This document shows positions 62,072 to 64,000 of a stretch of 64,000 nucleotides of DNA, piece by piece. The stretch is from contig NZ_QMFB01000007.1 of NCBI RefSeq assembly GCF_003285015.1, forward strand, positions 124,001 through 188,000, read 5' to 3'. The notes below the pieces were generated by a model. It made no database searches. It was not told where the DNA came from and was given only the letters and a program-made list of their open reading frames with translations. Position numbers and translations under genes: made by a program. The DNA is from Paenibacillus contaminans (GTDB lineage: Bacteria > Bacillota > Bacilli > Paenibacillales > NBRC-103111). The stretch's first letter is position 1; every line of letters begins with the position of its first letter.

Positions 62072-63259
62072 ATACAGCCTAATAAAATCGCCTATTTAAA
62101 GCAGGTTAAGCAAAGCAATATGTCTGAGGTTTTGGATCGCATTTGGCAATTTCAACAAGTTTCCCGGGTAGAGCTTGTCGAGCATACCGGGCTGACATCG
62201 GGTACGATAACGAATCTGACGGCCGAGCTGATCGAGCTCAATATCATTCGCGAATTTGAAGCAGTCTCAGGAAGCGTAGGCCGCAGAAGAGTGATGCTGG
62301 GCTTGGATACGAATCATTACCGCATAATCGGCTTGGATATCGGACGGGCGACGATTGAGATCGTCGTCGTCGATTTGAACGGGACGATTATCCGAACAAT
62401 TGAACGGGATATGAGCGACCGGCAAGGACCGGAGCAATATTTTGAGGTGATCGGGCCGTTATTGTCCGAGACGAAGCAGGAAATCGAGCAAGCGGGTTAC
62501 GTCATTCTCGGCTTGGGAGCCAGTGTGCCGGGACCGATGGATTACAACACGGGCAATCTGCTGGATCCGCCTAATTTCCCGGGCTGGAGCGGTTTTCCGC
62601 TGAAACGGACCTTGGAGGAAAGGTTCGGAATGGTTACGCTTATCGAGGATGATGCGCGGACTTCGGCTATGGCCGAGCGCTGGTACGGACTCGGAAGGAA
62701 CGTGCAGGATCTTGTGTTCATTACGATGGGCATCGGGATCGGCGGCGGCGTCGTTTCCGGCGGCAAGGTTTCCCGGGGTACGAACGGTCTGTGCGGTCAA
62801 GTCGGCCATATGACGATCGTGCTCGACGGCAAAATTTGCGACTGCGGCAACAGGGGCTGCTGGGAGACGGTCGGATCGATTCCGGGCATATTAGGCCGCT
62901 GGCCGGGCGGGAATTCGATGGAACAGCTGAAAGAGGCGATCAAGCAAGGGGACTCGGAAGCGCTCCGCTGCATGGAAGATACGCTTACTTACTTGGAGAC
63001 GGCGCTTATCAACGTTTACAATCTTTACGATCCGGAAATGGTTGTGCTGGGAGGGAGATTATATCCTTATTTGGCGGACTACCTGCTGCCCGTCAGAAGT
63101 CATCTGCGATCAAGGCTATATGCATTCGCCAAGGATCGGCTGCGTATAGAGCCGTCGACGTTCGGCACTTCCCAAAGCGCCGTAGGCGCCGCGGCACTGT
63201 TATTCGGTTTTTTGCTTTCCGAGCCGGTGCGCTTGCTGTCGCTCGCGGAAGGGAGTTAG
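62072..63259 (+). CDS. ROK-family transcriptional regulator (probable AUA start)
   Basis: A ROK repressor of about 395 residues. The N-terminal helix-turn-helix is RVELVEHTGLTSGTITNLTAELIEL, followed by an ATP/sugar-kinase-like fold with the zinc motif CDCGNRGCWE and the ROK signatures GLDIGRATIEI and VSRGTNGLCGQVGH. The first ATG (62120) has no ribosome site and cuts off family-like residues. Reading back in frame gives QPNKIAYLKQVKQSN from codon ATA 62072, which has AGGAGGAG at the right distance, so ATA is the probable start. An in-frame TAG at 62057 excludes longer forms. It should sense the sugar of this locus and bind the ACTTAATNATTAAGT sites. Confidence 0.85.
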   Translation: MQPNKIAYLKQVKQSNMSEVLDRIWQFQQVSRVELVEHTGLTSGTITNLTAELIELNIIREFEAVSGSVGRRRVMLGLDTNHYRIIGLDIGRATIEIVVVDLNGTIIRTIERDMSDRQGPEQYFEVIGPLLSETKQEIEQAGYVILGLGASVPGPMDYNTGNLLDPPNFPGWSGFPLKRTLEERFGMVTLIEDDARTSAMAERWYGLGRNVQDLVFITMGIGIGGGVVSGGKVSRGTNGLCGQVGHMTIVLDGKICDCGNRGCWETVGSIPGILGRWPGGNSMEQLKEAIKQGDSEALRCMEDTLTYLETALINVYNLYDPEMVVLGGRLYPYLADYLLPVRSHLRSRLYAFAKDRLRIEPSTFGTSQSAVGAAALLFGFLLSEPVRLLSLAEGS

Positions 63260-63331
63260 CCGGCCGGCGTTTTAATGATAAACGAATCGTCTCGCCAAAC
63301 GATGACGAAATCGTTTATGCTCGCCAAATAA

Positions 63332-63346
63332 ACTTAAAGATTAAGT
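63332..63346. promoter_or_regulatory. Candidate ROK operator, site 6 (mutarotase-like gene)
   Basis: ACTTAAAGATTAAGT, 14 of 15 match to the consensus with a single core mismatch. It lies 66 bases before the start codon of the last gene. Confidence 0.7.
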
Positions 63347-63412
63347 AAAGTGCGAAGTAGTTGCCTGGAAAAAGCCGGATCCGCGGCGTGCTTGAACGAA
63401 AGGAGTCTGAAT

Positions 63413-64000
63413 ATGGGAGATTCGTATCGTCCTTACCGCAATGCAGGCTGCAGAATTATCGACGACATCATTTACAAGGGTTACCGGTCGCTGCTGCTTG
63501 AGAACGACAAGCTTCTCATTCACCTGCTTCTGGATAAAGGCGGGGAACCGGTCCGCTGGCTGCATAAGCCGACCGATACGGATTTCATTTGGCACTCGCA
63601 TAACGGTCTGGGTCCTCCTCATCCGCTTTACGCCGAGTACGAGATCGGCTATCTGGGGGGTTGGCAGGAAATGTTTCCCGAAGTCAGCTATACGTCCGCA
63701 TATCGGGGAGGAACCGTTCACCGCGGGGAATCGGCGGTTACGCCATGGGATTATCGGATCGTCAAGGACGAACCGAAAGAAATCAAGGTGCTGCTGGTCA
63801 ATCAAATCAGGTCTATGCCGTTTCGTACGGAAAAGCTGATTACTTTAACCGCAGGCAGCGCAGTCGTCCGAATCGAGGAGACGGTGCGGAACTTATCGCC
63901 GTCTACGGAGCTGGAGGCCAATTGGGGACATCATCTGGCATACGGACATCCTTTTCTCGGGAAGGAATCATTCATAACGCTCGGAGAAGGCGCGAAGGTG
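63413..64000 (+). CDS. Galactose-mutarotase-like protein (5' part)
   Basis: The first 196 residues of a protein that continues past the window edge. It has the aldose-1-epimerase/mutarotase-like beta-sandwich pattern: IYKGYRSLLLENDKLLIHLLLDKG at the start, GYLGGWQEMFPEV as the aldose-binding segment and EANWGHHLAYGHPFLG with the catalytic-type HH. DUF4432 or aldose 1-epimerase are both possible. AAAGGAG precedes the ATG, and ROK operator site 6 lies 66 bases upstream. Confidence 0.75.
   Translation, partial: MGDSYRPYRNAGCRIIDDIIYKGYRSLLLENDKLLIHLLLDKGGEPVRWLHKPTDTDFIWHSHNGLGPPHPLYAEYEIGYLGGWQEMFPEVSYTSAYRGGTVHRGESAVTPWDYRIVKDEPKEIKVLLVNQIRSMPFRTEKLITLTAGSAVVRIEETVRNLSPSTELEANWGHHLAYGHPFLGKESFITLGEGAKV

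Noticed and set aside
61883-62119. Small gene between the SIS and ROK genes
   Set aside because: No frame with ribosome site and plausible protein; the region is the ROK promoter and leader.

Overview
The window looks like chromosomal DNA of a spore-forming, GC-moderate Firmicute of the Paenibacillus/Cohnella type. The evidence is a sleB spore-cortex hydrolase, a SigY-like ECF sigma operon, a ydaO-type c-di-AMP riboswitch, strong AGGAGG ribosome sites, sugar ABC importers without their own ATPase, and an NHL/Yip1/DUF5696 gene set. I see no tRNA, rRNA, CRISPR array, phage or insertion sequence.

Left part (1-24.5 kb), ordinary housekeeping and accessory genes. These are a FadF-like membrane Fe-S oxidoreductase, a MOSC protein, an SRPBCC-ArsR pair behind a promoter with two tandem dyads, a NiaP-like transporter flanked by two nearly identical palindromes, sleB, an orphan PhnC-like ATPase, a DUF4091 protein with an M24 peptidase, hrpB and a DUF445 protein. 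Then come a c-di-AMP riboswitch with a CAP-domain protein, a sigma/YxlC-like/ABC-2 operon, a minus-strand ABC-2 exporter pair with a TetR-like operator, a glutathione peroxidase, and a half-type ABC exporter. Three copies or fragments of a dispersed intergenic repeat lie at 15.8, 21.7 and 22.4 kb.

Right part (24.7-64 kb), one large carbohydrate locus. Twenty-eight genes run in the same direction from 24670 to 58330, mostly with gaps under 60 bases. The order is GH38 alpha-mannosidase, HldE-like PfkB kinase and DHDPS-family aldolase; then a 992-residue solute-binding protein with two permeases, NHL-propeller protein, Yip1 protein, DUF5696 protein, two more permeases and a lipoprotein binding protein. 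The rest is a catabolic set: three Gfo/Idh/MocA dehydrogenases, three histidine phosphatases, two metallophosphoesterases, one endonuclease/exonuclease/phosphatase-fold enzyme, three TIM-barrel isomerases, a phytanoyl-CoA-dioxygenase-like protein, a frameshifted SGNH hydrolase, a propeller-toroid fusion and a GH-like protein. A convergent CehA/McbA-type PHP protein with a His-rich tail, a GmhA-like SIS isomerase, a ROK regulator and a partial mutarotase-like gene follow.

The main new observation is a 15-base palindrome, consensus ACTTAATNATTAAGT. It occurs with 0-1 core mismatches at six places: upstream of the DUF4091 gene, the alpha-mannosidase, the 992-residue binding protein, the CehA-like gene, the ROK gene and the last gene. 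At the ROK gene it sits at the inferred transcription start, and at the CehA-like gene it lies between the -35 and -10. The simplest reading is an autoregulated ROK repressor that controls all these units in response to one sugar. The enzyme mix (alpha-mannosidase, kinase, sugar-phosphate isomerase, six phosphatase-fold enzymes, cyclitol/sugar dehydrogenases) points to uptake and breakdown of a phosphorylated or unusual mannose-linked sugar, but the substrate cannot be read from the sequence.
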